From Scytonema hofmannii PCC 7110 (lineage in GTDB: Bacteria > Cyanobacteriota > Cyanobacteriia > Cyanobacteriales > Nostocaceae), in NCBI RefSeq assembly GCF_000346485.2, contig NZ_KQ976354.1, positions 1,737,719 to 1,801,718 on the forward strand: a stretch of 64,000 bases of DNA, in the 5' to 3' direction. The translations under genes and the position numbers were made by a program. The notes beneath the pieces were generated by a model. It had not been told where the DNA came from, ran no database searches, and was given only the letters and a program-made list of their open reading frames with translations. This document shows positions 7,154-16,469 of this stretch, in pieces (within the stretch, counting starts at the first letter, position 1; each line of letters opens with the position of its first letter).

Positions 7154-9167
7154 GGCAGCCCACAAAGGGTGGGCTGCTGTGGAAACTACATTGGTGAAGA
7201 AATATGGGGTTATGGACTTTGATGAGAGAATCAGGGGGTTTTGACTTCCATTCGTGTCCTTTGAAAAGTCAGAATGAAAAGATGACAACAGAAGTCAGTG
7301 GTGAGGTCTGAGTATGGTACTGCATCCAAAAAATCAATGGGAGATACCACAACAAACAGTGCAAGTAGCACGTGCATCGTTCCCCAAGGGTAATATGTAT
7401 ATGCATATGTATGATGAGATCGGAAGTATCTACTCTGATAGAGAGTTTCAAGAGCTATTTCCGGCGGTGTGTGGTCAATCAGCAATATCACCAGGAAAGT
7501 TAGCCTTGGTGACGGTGATGCAATTTACAGAGGGATTAACAGATCGTCAAGCCGCAGATGCAGTCAGAAGTCGGATAGATTGGAAATATGTGTTGGGGTT
7601 AGAGTTAACAGATTCGGGATTTGATTGTAGCGTTTTGAGCGAGTTTCGCCGCCGATTATGTGAGCATGGATTATCGAACAAACTGTTGGATTTAATGTTG
7701 GTGAGGTTTCAAGAAAAAAAACTCATCAAGCAGCGTGGTAAGCAACGAACAGACTCAACTCAAGTGTTAGCAACAATACGTCAAGTTAATAGGTTAGAGT
7801 TAGTGGGAGAAGCATTGAGAGCCGCGCTCAACGAAATTGCGGCGGTAGAGCCAGAATGGTTAACTCTGATTATTAGTGAGAGATGGTTTGAGCATTATAG
7901 CTGGAGATTTGATAATTATCGATTACCAAAAAGTCAAAGTGAGCGGGAGGAGTTAGCGCTAAAAATAGGATTTGATGGGCATTATTTACTGCAAAAAATT
8001 TGGTTTGGCTCAAGCGAAAAAAGAGAATTGCAGCAACTCGAAAGTGTAGAAATCTTAAGACAGATATGGATTCAGCAGTATACATTTAATACCAGTGGAT
8101 TAGTCTGGCGAAATCCTGACAAAATCGGATTGCCACCGAATTCGATTTGTATAGAATCCCCCTATGATATAGACGCACGTAATAGTAGCAAGCGAGATAT
8201 CAATTGGACAGGATATAAAGTTCATTTCACAGAAACTTGTGATGAGGAGACCCCAAATTTCATCACTAATGTAGTGACGACAACTGCTACCACTCCAGAT
8301 GGGGAAGTAACTTCGGTAGTTCATGAGCAACTGGCTGCCAAAGATTTGCTCCCACAAGAGCATTATGTGGACGCGGCTTATGTGGATGCTTACCAATTAG
8401 TAGAAAGCCATGAAAATTATCAAATTTCTGTTGTTGGTCCTGTGGCTATGAATAGGTCGTGGCAAGCCAAATTAAACACGGGTTTTGATGTGAGTGCCTT
8501 TATCATTGATTGGGACAAACAAGTTGTTCAATGTCCAATGGGTTCAAGCAGTCGCATTTGGCGTCCAACTCGTGATTGCAATCACAATCCCTTAATTGAA
8601 GTTGTCTTTGACCGTAAGACTTGTGAGAAATGCCCAATGAGAAGTGATTGTACCAATGCTAAAACTGCGCCGCGAAAAATTAAGTTGCGACCGCGTGCGG
8701 AATTTGATGCACGTTGCGGAGCGTCGCCAACAACAACAAACTCCAGAGTTTCAGCGCCGCTACGCACGTCGCGCTGGTGTTGAGGGTACGATCTCTCAAG
8801 GCATTGTTCGATTTGATTTGCGTCGGACTCGATATTATGGACTAGTGAAAACACATCTACAGCATATCGCCACTGCTTGTGCAATTAATTTAGCTCGTTT
8901 TTTTGCTTGGTCAATTCGTCCAACTAAAGCTTTGACTCGCAAAAGTTCATTTGCGGCCCTGCGTGCTGAACTGGCTTAATTTATCACTGACCAGAAATTC
9001 CATCAGCACCAAAAAATTAGCTGATTACATAAATCAAACTATTGAAAAAATCACGCCAAACCCAATTTTTTCTCATTTAATTCAGCAATGAAAACATTCA
9101 GACATTCATACCTGTTTGGTCTAATTTCAATTGCCTAGTTGGTAATGCCGACGTTTTGTGGGCTGCC
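7154..9167 (+). mobile_element. IS1182-like insertion sequence, defective
   Basis: The element is bounded by 13-bp terminal inverted repeats GGCAGCCCACAAA (7154-7166) and its reverse complement ending at 9167. The left end extends into its own hairpin (GCAGCCCACAAAGGGTGGGCTGC). It holds one transposase gene, which is frameshifted. I find no clear target duplication next to the ends. The left end lies within about 10 bp of the flanking inverted repeat, so insertion seems to have occurred in or near the centre of a pre-existing large palindrome. Confidence 0.75.
7314..8979 (+). pseudogene. IS1182-family transposase, frameshifted
   Basis: The first frame (7314-8783) carries the N-terminal transposase domain with FPKGNMYMHMYDEIGSIY, the LTDRQAADAVRSRIDWKY region and the DDE-type core (RTDSTQV, VDAAYVDAYQL, FDRKTCEKCPMRSDC). 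Near 8708, after KLRPRAEFDA, the family sequence continues in the +1 frame: ERRQQQQTPEFQRRYARRAG, then the GTISQGIVRFDLRRTRYYGL and KTHLQHIATACAINLARF segments. The shift is +1 with no slippery A-run at the junction, so it looks like an inactivating indel rather than programmed frameshifting. The two parts together are about 555 residues, normal for the family. Confidence 0.85.
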
Positions 9168-9512
9168 CAATGATATCATGTCCGGTTGCATACCCATAGT
9201 TGGGACTGACGCGGAGACACGGAGACACGGGGACAAGGGAGAAATTTTTATTATGGGCAATTAGCCGAACTTGATATGAAAAGTAATACCCCCTCCTCAA
9301 CGGTAGCCACCTACCTTCACATGAGTTGGGGGTCTTAAACCCAACGAACCCGGTACAGGGCAGAGGACAGGAGCCAGAATTCCCGAATACACTCCCCAGT
9401 ATGCAGAGCCACACCGTGCGCTCGCTCCGGTCGGCACTAAAACTTGTATCTCTTGCTAAACAAGGGTTTCCCGATTTGAAACCATTTCATTCATGGCTAT
9501 TGCTTTTCAAAT
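9168..9512. other. Gene-free stretch between the IS and the right inverted-repeat arm
   Basis: I see no gene. It includes a short purine tandem (GGAGACACGGAGACACGGGGAC, about 9212-9234) and a segment resembling degraded repeat DNA. The last ten bases before 9513 (CTTTTCAAAT) match the left arm's inner edge in reverse complement. Confidence 0.5.
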
Positions 9513-9622
9513 GGCATCGCCTGTTTACCGGATTGGGTGATATCCGATCGCCTGTTTACCGGATTGGGTGATGTCCGATCGCCTGTTTACCGGATTGGGT
9601 GATGTCCGATCGCCTGTTTACC
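9513..9622. repeat. 31-bp tandem repeat, 3.5 units (right)
   Basis: Units end with CTGTTTACC at 9529, 9560, 9591 and 9622, exactly 31 bases apart. In the other strand the variable half reads GACATCACCCAATCC, whereas the left array has AACATCACCTCACCC. Confidence 0.9.
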
Positions 9623-9804
9623 GCATGGGGTTGAGCGCACATCCCCCATACCACCATCGCATCAGTCAGATAAAAGATGTTTTTGTCAAGAGGGCACGCC
9701 CGCACTTTATAGCAGTTGCTCCCATTCTGATTCTAGATTCTGATTCCACATAGGGGGTCTGACCCCCCATTCGCCAACAGTATCCTTCGAGAAGTCGGGG
9801 ATCT
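9513..9804. repeat. Right arm of the ~290-bp inverted repeat
   Basis: This is the reverse complement of 6852-7142, ending at CGGGGATCT (9804). The outer 180 bp (9623-9804) matches the left arm closely. The inner 110 bp has the same 31-bp periodicity but diverged unit halves. Confidence 0.85.
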
Positions 9805-10297
9805 TGTTACCGCTTCTAAAAGTTTGGACAAAGCTACCCACAAGTAGATAAATCTGTACAAACCCAACTCTACGGTATAAGTTCGCTCAACTAGAAGTGC
9901 CATTTGGCTTGGTTCCCTTGCCCCATGGCTTAGGTTCCTTGACCACTAATCCCCAGTTAGAGATACTGAAATTAATTCAGTACGAGACTTAAAAATGTAT
10001 TCAGTTTTTAACAATTAGTTTGTGCTAAGTGTTTCAAGGTTTTCACACCAAGTAAGCTTTTGCATCCCGCACTAATCAAGCGTCTGAACATAATACCTCA
10101 ATATCCCTAAAAAGTCAAGCTTTGGGTAAAGGTGTATCGGTTTCAATTTACAGTTTATAACCCCTCAATAAAAAATAAAGAAAACTCTTTACAAAGTCCA
10201 TCTAGTTGTTTAAACTGAATTTATAAAGAAAAATCTTTAGAAAAGAACTACCAGTAGGATAGTTCTGTTTCCTGGACTGGCTGGTCACGCGATCGCC
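9805..10297. other. Gene-free stretch, 493 bp
   Basis: I see no coding frame, tRNA or clear terminator. The last 100 bases are AT-rich with TTTAAACTGAATTTATAAAG and probably hold the promoter for the permease gene, but no single promoter can be assigned. Confidence 0.4.
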
Positions 10298-10783
10298 ATG
10301 AAATTTCCCATATCCCTATCCAGTGCTATGAATGATAGAAGTCTTTACTTAGCAGCAGCACTTATTGGTGGCGCTGTGTTACCTGTTCAGGTTGCTCTTA
10401 ACACTCTTCTGAGACGTTATGTTGGTCAACCAATGCAAGTCACTTTTATTTCATATCTTGCTGGCACTCTTGCATCGCTTGCTATTTGTTTCTTTGCCCG
10501 CTATCCAAGTCCTAGTTGGGCTTTACTATCTCAAACCTCTTGGTGGATGTGGGTAGGGGGTTGTTTGGGAACTCTCTATGTCTGGTCAACTATTTTTGCC
10601 ACACCTAAAATTGGAGCAGCACTGACATTGGCACTAACAATTGCCGGACAGATGATTGCAGCGCTTTTTCTGGATCATTATGGTGCGATTGGGTTGACTA
10701 GATATCCAGCTAGCCCATTACGTATTGCAGGCATCATGTTCGTGATTATTGGGGTTTCTTTGGTTGCTGCTGCTAAAAAGTAG
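10298..10783 (+). CDS. DMT-superfamily permease (DUF606/YdcZ type)
   Basis: The 161-residue protein has five predicted transmembrane helices (about 10-32, 45-65, 80-102, 107-127, 140-158), the size and pattern of the half-length DUF606 (YdcZ) members of the drug/metabolite transporter superfamily. These likely act as dimers in the inner membrane; substrates are mostly unknown. Recognisable stretches are GGAVLPVQVALNTLLRR, SYLAGTL, and GGCLGTLYVWSTIFATPKIG. The start at 10298 follows a HIP1-like CGCGATCGCC; an internal ATG (residue 11) is possible. It is 48 bases upstream of the Rieske gene and in the same direction, so co-transcription is plausible. Confidence 0.75.
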   Translation: MKFPISLSSAMNDRSLYLAAALIGGAVLPVQVALNTLLRRYVGQPMQVTFISYLAGTLASLAICFFARYPSPSWALLSQTSWWMWVGGCLGTLYVWSTIFATPKIGAALTLALTIAGQMIAALFLDHYGAIGLTRYPASPLRIAGIMFVIIGVSLVAAAKK

Positions 10784-10831
10784 TACGATTTTGGATTTTG
10801 GAAGCTTAGTTATTATTACCATAAAACGGCT

Positions 10832-12598
10832 ATGACACAAACATTTGACACCACAACAAGTAAAGATCGTTACGTTCGAGCTGCTTCTGTTGCAGATGTT
10901 CAAGCAACAGGTAGCGTGCTGATTCATATAGAAAAGCACGCGATCGCACTTTTCTACTCAGACAACAAGATTTATGCGATCGATAACCGCTGTCCCCACA
11001 TGGGTTTTCCCCTTCATGGGAGTACTTGCAAAGATGGAATCGTGACTTGTCCTTGGCACTATGCTCGCTTTGATTTGGCAAGCGGTGGAACATTTGATTC
11101 TTGGGCAGATGATGTCCGTGCCTTTCCTGTAGAAATTCGGGATGGTGAAGTGTGGGTCAATTTGTCTCCCCAAGTCGATCCTACAGTTCATCAACGCCAA
11201 CGGCTTCAAGATGGATTGGAACAAGGCATTTCCCTTGTCATTGCCAAATCTGTGATAGCTTTGTTAGATATGGGGGCAAATTCTACTGAACCCTTCCGAC
11301 TTGGATTGGAATTTGGCACTCGTTACAACAAAGAAGGTTGGAGTACGGGCTTAACCATGCACACCTGCATGATAAACTTATTACCCTACTTAGACGCAGA
11401 AGATCGACCCCTCGCCCTTTATCAAGGACTTTCAGCAGTAGCCCGTGATAGTGGAGGTGCGCCGCCTCACTTTGTGGTTCATCCATTACCCAATTCCAGT
11501 GTTGACCTGACTACCCTCAAAAACTGGTTCCGCCAATTCATTGAACGGCGGGATAGTGAAGCAGCAGAACGTTGTGTCATATCTGCAATCCGTATGGGTG
11601 CAGAGAAAAAGCAGATAGCAGATATGTTATTTGCGGCAGCAACTGACCATCGTTATATTGATGTCGGTCACACGCTTGACTTTATAAATAAAGCATTAGA
11701 AGCGCTGGATGCTGTAAATTGGCATGGAGCGGAGAAAGTTTTAGCGAGTTTGATTTCCGGCTTAGCAAACGCGACTCGCATGGAAGAGTCAAATTCCTGG
11801 CGTTATCCAGTGGATTTGGTAGCCATTTTGGAATCTGCATTTGACCAGTTGCCTGCTGCTTTAAAGGAAGGACAACTCCAACAGGGAAGTTGGTCAAATC
11901 AAGAACAGTTGATTCCTATTCTTTTGGGTGAAAATGCCCAAGCAATAGCCGATGCATTGTTAACAGCTTTGCGAGAAGGTTGCACTGAGGAGCAATTAGC
12001 AAGTGTTGTCACTTATGCTGCAGCCCTGCGTGTTGCCCGATTTAATACCAATAACGATTTTGGAGACTGGGACACAGCCCACCATCCCTTTACCTTTGCC
12101 AATGCCGTTCATCAAGGATTGCGGCGTGTGTCTTCATTTGAGTTACTTCGAGGCGTGTTTGATGCAGCAATGAGCGTATATCTCAACCGTTTTTTGAACG
12201 TCCCACCAGCCCGACTCCCAGAGCCTAAAGACTCAGTAGAAAATCCAGAGGAATTGCTCAAACAACTACCGGAGTTGTTAGATCGGCAACAGCAAGTCAA
12301 CGAAGTTGGTCGGTTAGTTGCTCATTACCTGTATAGTAGCGGCAAACCAGAACGGTTGATGGCAGTGCTTGGTAAATTAATGCTGCGAGAAAATCGAGAT
12401 TTCCACGTGATTCAGGAAATAGAAGCGGCTTTCCGACAGTATTCTTTATTGGGGCAAACTCCTGCTGGTATTCACGTACTTATAGCCGCCTCTAGGTATT
12501 TAGCAGCACACTCACCGACAATGCGATCGCAAGCCCAAACCTATCAAATGGCGCATCGGTTGCACAAAGGCGATCGTTTGTTTGAAGATAAGGAGTAG
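10832..12598 (+). CDS. Rieske [2Fe-2S] domain protein with large helical C-terminal region, 588 aa
   Basis: Residues 13-115 form a Rieske ferredoxin-like domain: cluster ligands Cys54-x-His56 (CPHMG) and Cys73-x2-His76 (CPWH), followed by ARFDLASGG as in soluble Rieske ferredoxins. The remaining 470 residues are largely helical, with no membrane segment and no motif I can name. It lacks the catalytic oxygenase iron site (2-His-1-Asp) of ring-hydroxylating oxygenases as far as I can see, so it is more likely an electron-transfer or sensing fusion than a dioxygenase. Similar proteins of this length occur in other bacteria as uncharacterised Rieske proteins. Expected location is cytoplasm. Confidence 0.8.
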   Translation: MTQTFDTTTSKDRYVRAASVADVQATGSVLIHIEKHAIALFYSDNKIYAIDNRCPHMGFPLHGSTCKDGIVTCPWHYARFDLASGGTFDSWADDVRAFPVEIRDGEVWVNLSPQVDPTVHQRQRLQDGLEQGISLVIAKSVIALLDMGANSTEPFRLGLEFGTRYNKEGWSTGLTMHTCMINLLPYLDAEDRPLALYQGLSAVARDSGGAPPHFVVHPLPNSSVDLTTLKNWFRQFIERRDSEAAERCVISAIRMGAEKKQIADMLFAAATDHRYIDVGHTLDFINKALEALDAVNWHGAEKVLASLISGLANATRMEESNSWRYPVDLVAILESAFDQLPAALKEGQLQQGSWSNQEQLIPILLGENAQAIADALLTALREGCTEEQLASVVTYAAALRVARFNTNNDFGDWDTAHHPFTFANAVHQGLRRVSSFELLRGVFDAAMSVYLNRFLNVPPARLPEPKDSVENPEELLKQLPELLDRQQQVNEVGRLVAHYLYSSGKPERLMAVLGKLMLRENRDFHVIQEIEAAFRQYSLLGQTPAGIHVLIAASRYLAAHSPTMRSQAQTYQMAHRLHKGDRLFEDKE

Positions 12599-12913
12599 GA
12601 TTTAATAAAAAAGTCTCCAAAAATCTCTTGTGGTACGGGCGTCCTCGCCCGTCAGCAAGCAGGGGCGGGTGGGGTAAATTTGGGAATTATAAGTAATTAA
12701 GCGGACATAATATAACTCACCTTTTTACTCCCTTCTTTTATCGTAAGCGATTATCTGGACATGATATCAATTGCTGATATGACATTTTCTACGGATTGTA
12801 AAGATTGTTCGATTTTTAACCTTGTATGTTAATATACTTGTTTTTGGAGTGTGTGTGCTTGGGCATATTCTTTGATATTTGGGAACCCTAAACATTAACA
12901 GGTTGGGTTACGG
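12599..12913. other. Gene-free stretch with a GCGGGCG palindromic repeat
   Basis: Near 12633-12672 the sequence GTGGTACGGGCGTCCTCGCCCGTC forms a short hairpin. A related copy lies at 38644-38668 (GTGGTGCGGGCGTCCCCGCCCGCC), so it is a dispersed repeat. The rest is AT-rich and probably holds the promoter of the kinase gene. Confidence 0.55.
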
Positions 12914-15190
12914 ATGATGGTAAGGTTTAAAAGTCAATTGGTCAAAGAGCTGTTCTGCCACTCACTGACTCGTGACATACTCCTCAGTATGGGGCTAAGA
13001 ATTTTAGCTGTCGTGATTGTCTCGGCGGGCCTCAGCTACTTCCATTTGATGTCAACACTGCAATCCCAAACCCGCGAACAACTACAAAAGTATGTTCTGG
13101 AACGAGGCAAGCGAGAAGAAAGCCTGTTTAAACTAGCAGAAGATAATCATAAAATACTGAAACAAGCATTATTAAAACGACTAGAAAACTTGGGGAATCA
13201 AGACCCACGCGATCGATTTAACCAGTTATTCTACTTATGGTCTGATGGTACAAGACGTAACTTTCTAGAGAACCAGCCTGTCAAACAGTTCGATAGCGAG
13301 CAGTATCCCTCTGTCTTCATCGGAAAACAAGTCCCGAACACGGCGGACATTCGTCGCCGGATGCTGGTTTTTTATGAATTGACAAAAAGTTATGGGCCAG
13401 CCTGGAGGAATCGTTTTGTCGATACCTATATTATGGGACCCGAAAACTTTGTGGCCAATTACTGGCCGACTGTGCCTTGGGGAATAGAGGCGAAGGCGGA
13501 TATATTCATGCCCAATGAGGAGTATTTTTACGTTTCTGACAAAAAACACAATACTGTCAGAGAAACCGTATGGACAGGTCTTTATTTTGATACTGTGCCA
13601 AAACTTTGGATGGTTTCTGTCGAAACACCAGTAGACGATCGCCTTGGCAATCACATTGCCACCATCGGGCATGATATTATTCTCAATGAGTTAATGGAAC
13701 GCACCGTCAACGAGCATCTACATGGAACGTATAACCTGATTTTTCGCAGCGATGGGCGTTTGATTGTTCATCCCGATTATATGCCTCAGATTCAGAAAAA
13801 GCTGGGACAGTTCAACATCCTGGAGTCAGGTGACGCACATTTGCAGCGGATTTTTCATGCGGTCAAAACTCTGCGATCGCAGACACTGGTGATTGATAAT
13901 TCCAATGACAATGAATATCTGGCTGTAACCAGACTGGATGGTCCTAATTGGTATTTTGTGACTGTCTACCCCAAATCGCTGTTAACAGAAATTGCAGCTA
14001 GTAACGCCCGTTTTGTTCTCAATGTAGGATTAATTGCCCTGCTACTGGAAATCTTGTTGTTGTTTTCTGTCCTGTACAAGCAAGTTACAATTCCCTTAAA
14101 TAAACTACTTATTGCCACTGATCGGGTTTCGGAAGGAAATTTTGAGATCGATCTAAATACTAAGCTACCTAACGAATTGGGTCACTTGGCAACTTCTTTT
14201 ACCAGCATGGCTAGTCAACTGCATGAGTCTTTTATGCTATTGGAGAAAAGCAATGAAGAACTGGAAGTTCGAGTTCAACATCGAACAGCCGAATTATCTC
14301 AAGTCCTTCAGGATTTGCAACAAACTCAGTCTCAATTAATCCAAACTGAAAAAATGTCAAGCTTAGGACAGCTAGTCGCAGGTGTTGCTCACGAAATTAA
14401 TAATCCAGTCAACTTTATTTACGGCAATCTGACTCATGTTAACAGCTACACTCACGATTTACTGCAATTAATCGACCTTTACCAACAACAATATCCCTAT
14501 TCGACAGCAACAATCCAAACTGCAGTGAAAGCCATTGACTTGGAATTTCTCAAACAAGACTTTCCCAAACTGCTCAGTTCCATGAAAGTAGGAACAGAAC
14601 GCATCCAGAGAATCGTACAATCGCTACGCAACTTCTCACGTTTGGATGAAGCTGAGTTTAAAGCAGTAGACGTGCATGAGGGGATCGAAAGTACGCTGCT
14701 TATCCTGCAAAACCGCCTTAAAGCACAACCAAACTTGGATGGAATCGAAGTCATTAAAGATTACGGTCAGTTACCCCTGGTTGAGTGTTACCCAGGCCAG
14801 CTGAATCAGGTTTTCATGAATCTTTTGTTAAATGCGATCGATGCATTAGAAGCGTCAACATTCAACCAACAACCTTCAATTAATCACAAATTACAACAAA
14901 AAACCAATCCCGCAATTTGTATTGTTACGCAAGTCTTGGCAGACAATACCATCTCAATTCACATTATTGATAACGGCTCAGGAATGGATGAAAAAGTACA
15001 AGCGAAGTTATTTGACCCCTTCTTTACCACCAAACCAGTCGGCAAAGGAACTGGCTTAGGCTTATCCATTAGTTATCAAATTGTAGTGGGCAATCACAAT
15101 GGCAAGCTGTACTTTCATTCTGCACTAAGACAGGGAACTGAGTTTGTCATAGAAATTCCAGTTCATCAGCCCGGTCATAACCATCCGTGA
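12914..15190 (+). CDS. Membrane sensor histidine kinase (extracytoplasmic sensor, HAMP, HisKA, HATPase)
   Basis: The 758-residue protein has a transmembrane helix (about 26-46), a large extracytoplasmic sensor (about 47-365) of the dCache/PDC type, a second helix (about 367-387), a HAMP linker (about 388-440), a coiled coil (about 445-480), and a kinase core. The phosphoacceptor is His493 in GVAHEINNP. The ATP lid has the N-box NLLLNAID, the G1 box DNGSGMD and the G2 box [10 protein letters not shown]. No receiver domain is attached and no response regulator is adjacent, so its partner is elsewhere. The HEINNPVNFIYGNL signature marks the group of kinases common in filamentous cyanobacteria. 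Start choice between 12914 and 12917 is undecided. Confidence 0.92.
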   Translation: MMVRFKSQLVKELFCHSLTRDILLSMGLRILAVVIVSAGLSYFHLMSTLQSQTREQLQKYVLERGKREESLFKLAEDNHKILKQALLKRLENLGNQDPRDRFNQLFYLWSDGTRRNFLENQPVKQFDSEQYPSVFIGKQVPNTADIRRRMLVFYELTKSYGPAWRNRFVDTYIMGPENFVANYWPTVPWGIEAKADIFMPNEEYFYVSDKKHNTVRETVWTGLYFDTVPKLWMVSVETPVDDRLGNHIATIGHDIILNELMERTVNEHLHGTYNLIFRSDGRLIVHPDYMPQIQKKLGQFNILESGDAHLQRIFHAVKTLRSQTLVIDNSNDNEYLAVTRLDGPNWYFVTVYPKSLLTEIAASNARFVLNVGLIALLLEILLLFSVLYKQVTIPLNKLLIATDRVSEGNFEIDLNTKLPNELGHLATSFTSMASQLHESFMLLEKSNEELEVRVQHRTAELSQVLQDLQQTQSQLIQTEKMSSLGQLVAGVAHEINNPVNFIYGNLTHVNSYTHDLLQLIDLYQQQYPYSTATIQTAVKAIDLEFLKQDFPKLLSSMKVGTERIQRIVQSLRNFSRLDEAEFKAVDVHEGIESTLLILQNRLKAQPNLDGIEVIKDYGQLPLVECYPGQLNQVFMNLLLNAIDALEASTFNQQPSINHKLQQKTNPAICIVTQVLADNTISIHIIDNGSGMDEKVQAKLFDPFFTTKPVGKGTGLGLSISYQIVVGNHNGKLYFHSALRQGTEFVIEIPVHQPGHNHP

Positions 15191-15230
15191 GAGAATTTAT
15201 CAGCGAAAAGGTACTAGACTGGCGCTCTAG

Positions 15231-15265
15231 TCACTGGTCACTGGTCACTGGTCACTGGTCACTGG
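15231..15265. repeat. Heptamer tandem repeat (TCACTGG)5
   Basis: Five perfect 7-base units plus a degenerate sixth. The array overlaps the stop codon and last codons of selD (15259 onward), so the selD tail has been built from or replaced by the repeat. Confidence 0.9.
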
Positions 15266-16308
15266 TGACTGACTTCGATTCCTACCTCTCCTGCTGTACA
15301 TTCACCAATAACCGCAGAAAACCCATATCCCTCAGCTACGAGTTGTTCTAAAATACCAGGAGCGCTTTCTGGTGCTACAGAAAGCAACAAACCGCCACTA
15401 GTTTGAGGATCTGCTAGCAGTAAAGTTTCCCATTGAGCCAAGGAATCACTTAACCCCACTTGCTTAATTTCAGACTGATAGCTGTCCCAGTTGCGTTGTG
15501 CAGCACCTGGAAAAATACCTTGCGATGCTAAAGCTTTAGCTTCTGGTAAAATTGGAATCTGAGAAAATGAGATTTTTGCTCCTATTTCACTACCTCGGCA
15601 AATCTCTAGTAAATGACCCAGCAGCCCAAATCCCGTAATATCAGTCATGGCGTGAACATCAGGATGAGTTGCTAAAGTTGCTCCCACTTTATTTAACTGT
15701 GTCATTACCTTGAGAACTGATTCGTAAGCATCTGGTGTCAATTGACCTTTTTTCAGCGCTGTCGTCATGACTCCAATCCCCAAAGGCTTCGTCAAAATGA
15801 GCTTGTCTTTTGGTTTTGCAGTTGCATTTCGTCGCACAGACATTGGATGAACTAATCCAGCAGCAACCAAACCGAAAATTGGTTCCGGGGAATCAATAGA
15901 ATGCCCGCCTGCAAGAGGAATCCCCGCTTCCTGACAAACAGCTGCCCCACCCAACATAATACCTCGAATTGCTTCCATCGGTAGAGTGTTGATTGGCATG
16001 CCTAACACTGCTAAGGCTAAAATTGGCTTTCCACCCATGGCGTAGACATCAGACAAAGCGTTTGTCGCTGCAATTCGTCCAAAATCTACTGGCTCATCAA
16101 CAATGGGCATGAAAAAATCTGTTGTCAATACTAGGGCTTGGTTATCATTTAGTTGATAAACTGCTGCATCATCACTCGTTTGAGTCCCTACTAGCAGTTG
16201 CTCCAACCCTTGATTTAAGGGAACTTGGCGTAAGATTTCCTGCAATTGGGCAGGAGCAATCTTGCAGCCACAGCCACCACCATGAGAGTACTGAGTGAGG
16301 CGAATCAT
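15259..16308 (-). CDS. selD: Selenide, water dikinase (selenophosphate synthetase)
   Basis: SelD makes selenophosphate from selenide and ATP, the selenium donor for selenocysteine or 2-selenouridine in tRNA. The 349-residue protein shows the N-terminal catalytic loop GGGCGCK with Cys13 (cysteine, not selenocysteine) and Lys16, then the AIRS-type ATP-binding core (TSDDAAVYQL, TTDFFMPIVD, DVYAMGGKPILAL, TDITGFGLLGHL, ADPQTSGGLLL). There is no NADH-dehydrogenase-like N-terminal fusion of the kind seen in some cyanobacteria. Length is normal. No selenouridine synthase or selenoprotein gene is in the window. The C-terminus runs into a heptamer tandem repeat. Confidence 0.95.
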   Translation of the reverse strand: MIRLTQYSHGGGCGCKIAPAQLQEILRQVPLNQGLEQLLVGTQTSDDAAVYQLNDNQALVLTTDFFMPIVDEPVDFGRIAATNALSDVYAMGGKPILALAVLGMPINTLPMEAIRGIMLGGAAVCQEAGIPLAGGHSIDSPEPIFGLVAAGLVHPMSVRRNATAKPKDKLILTKPLGIGVMTTALKKGQLTPDAYESVLKVMTQLNKVGATLATHPDVHAMTDITGFGLLGHLLEICRGSEIGAKISFSQIPILPEAKALASQGIFPGAAQRNWDSYQSEIKQVGLSDSLAQWETLLLADPQTSGGLLLSVAPESAPGILEQLVAEGYGFSAVIGECTAGEVGIEVSHQ

Positions 16309-16370
16309 AACTAAACACTTTATGTTTTTTTAGGTTGAACCACTTATTAATATAATGCTAACTTAGCTTG

Positions 16371-16404
16371 AGAAACCCGGTATCTTCCAGATACCGGGTT
16401 TCTT
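16371..16404. repeat. GAAACCCGGTATC/GATACCGGGTTTC hairpin
   Basis: A 13-base perfect inverted repeat with a 4-5-base loop, a variant of the dispersed palindromes at 3501 and 4695. Placed between two genes read leftward (selD and the small gene at 16470), it may also act as a transcript end. Confidence 0.75.
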
Positions 16405-16469
16405 TCTCTCACGATGGATTGAAATGCGATCGCAAATTTTACTTATCGCACTGGTCATCTCAAATCATA

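Noticed and set aside
7154-9167. Target-site duplication of the IS
   Set aside because: Bases next to the two ends (GAAAAA and CAATGA) do not match, so no duplication can be claimed.
7034-9622. Tandem 31-bp units resembling a CRISPR array
   Set aside because: Units are directly adjacent with no unique spacers, the constant part is a HIP1-containing segment, and no cas gene is nearby. They are tandem repeats.
12914-15190. Kinase gene in an operon with a response regulator
   Set aside because: The next gene, selD, is on the opposite strand and no receiver gene is adjacent.
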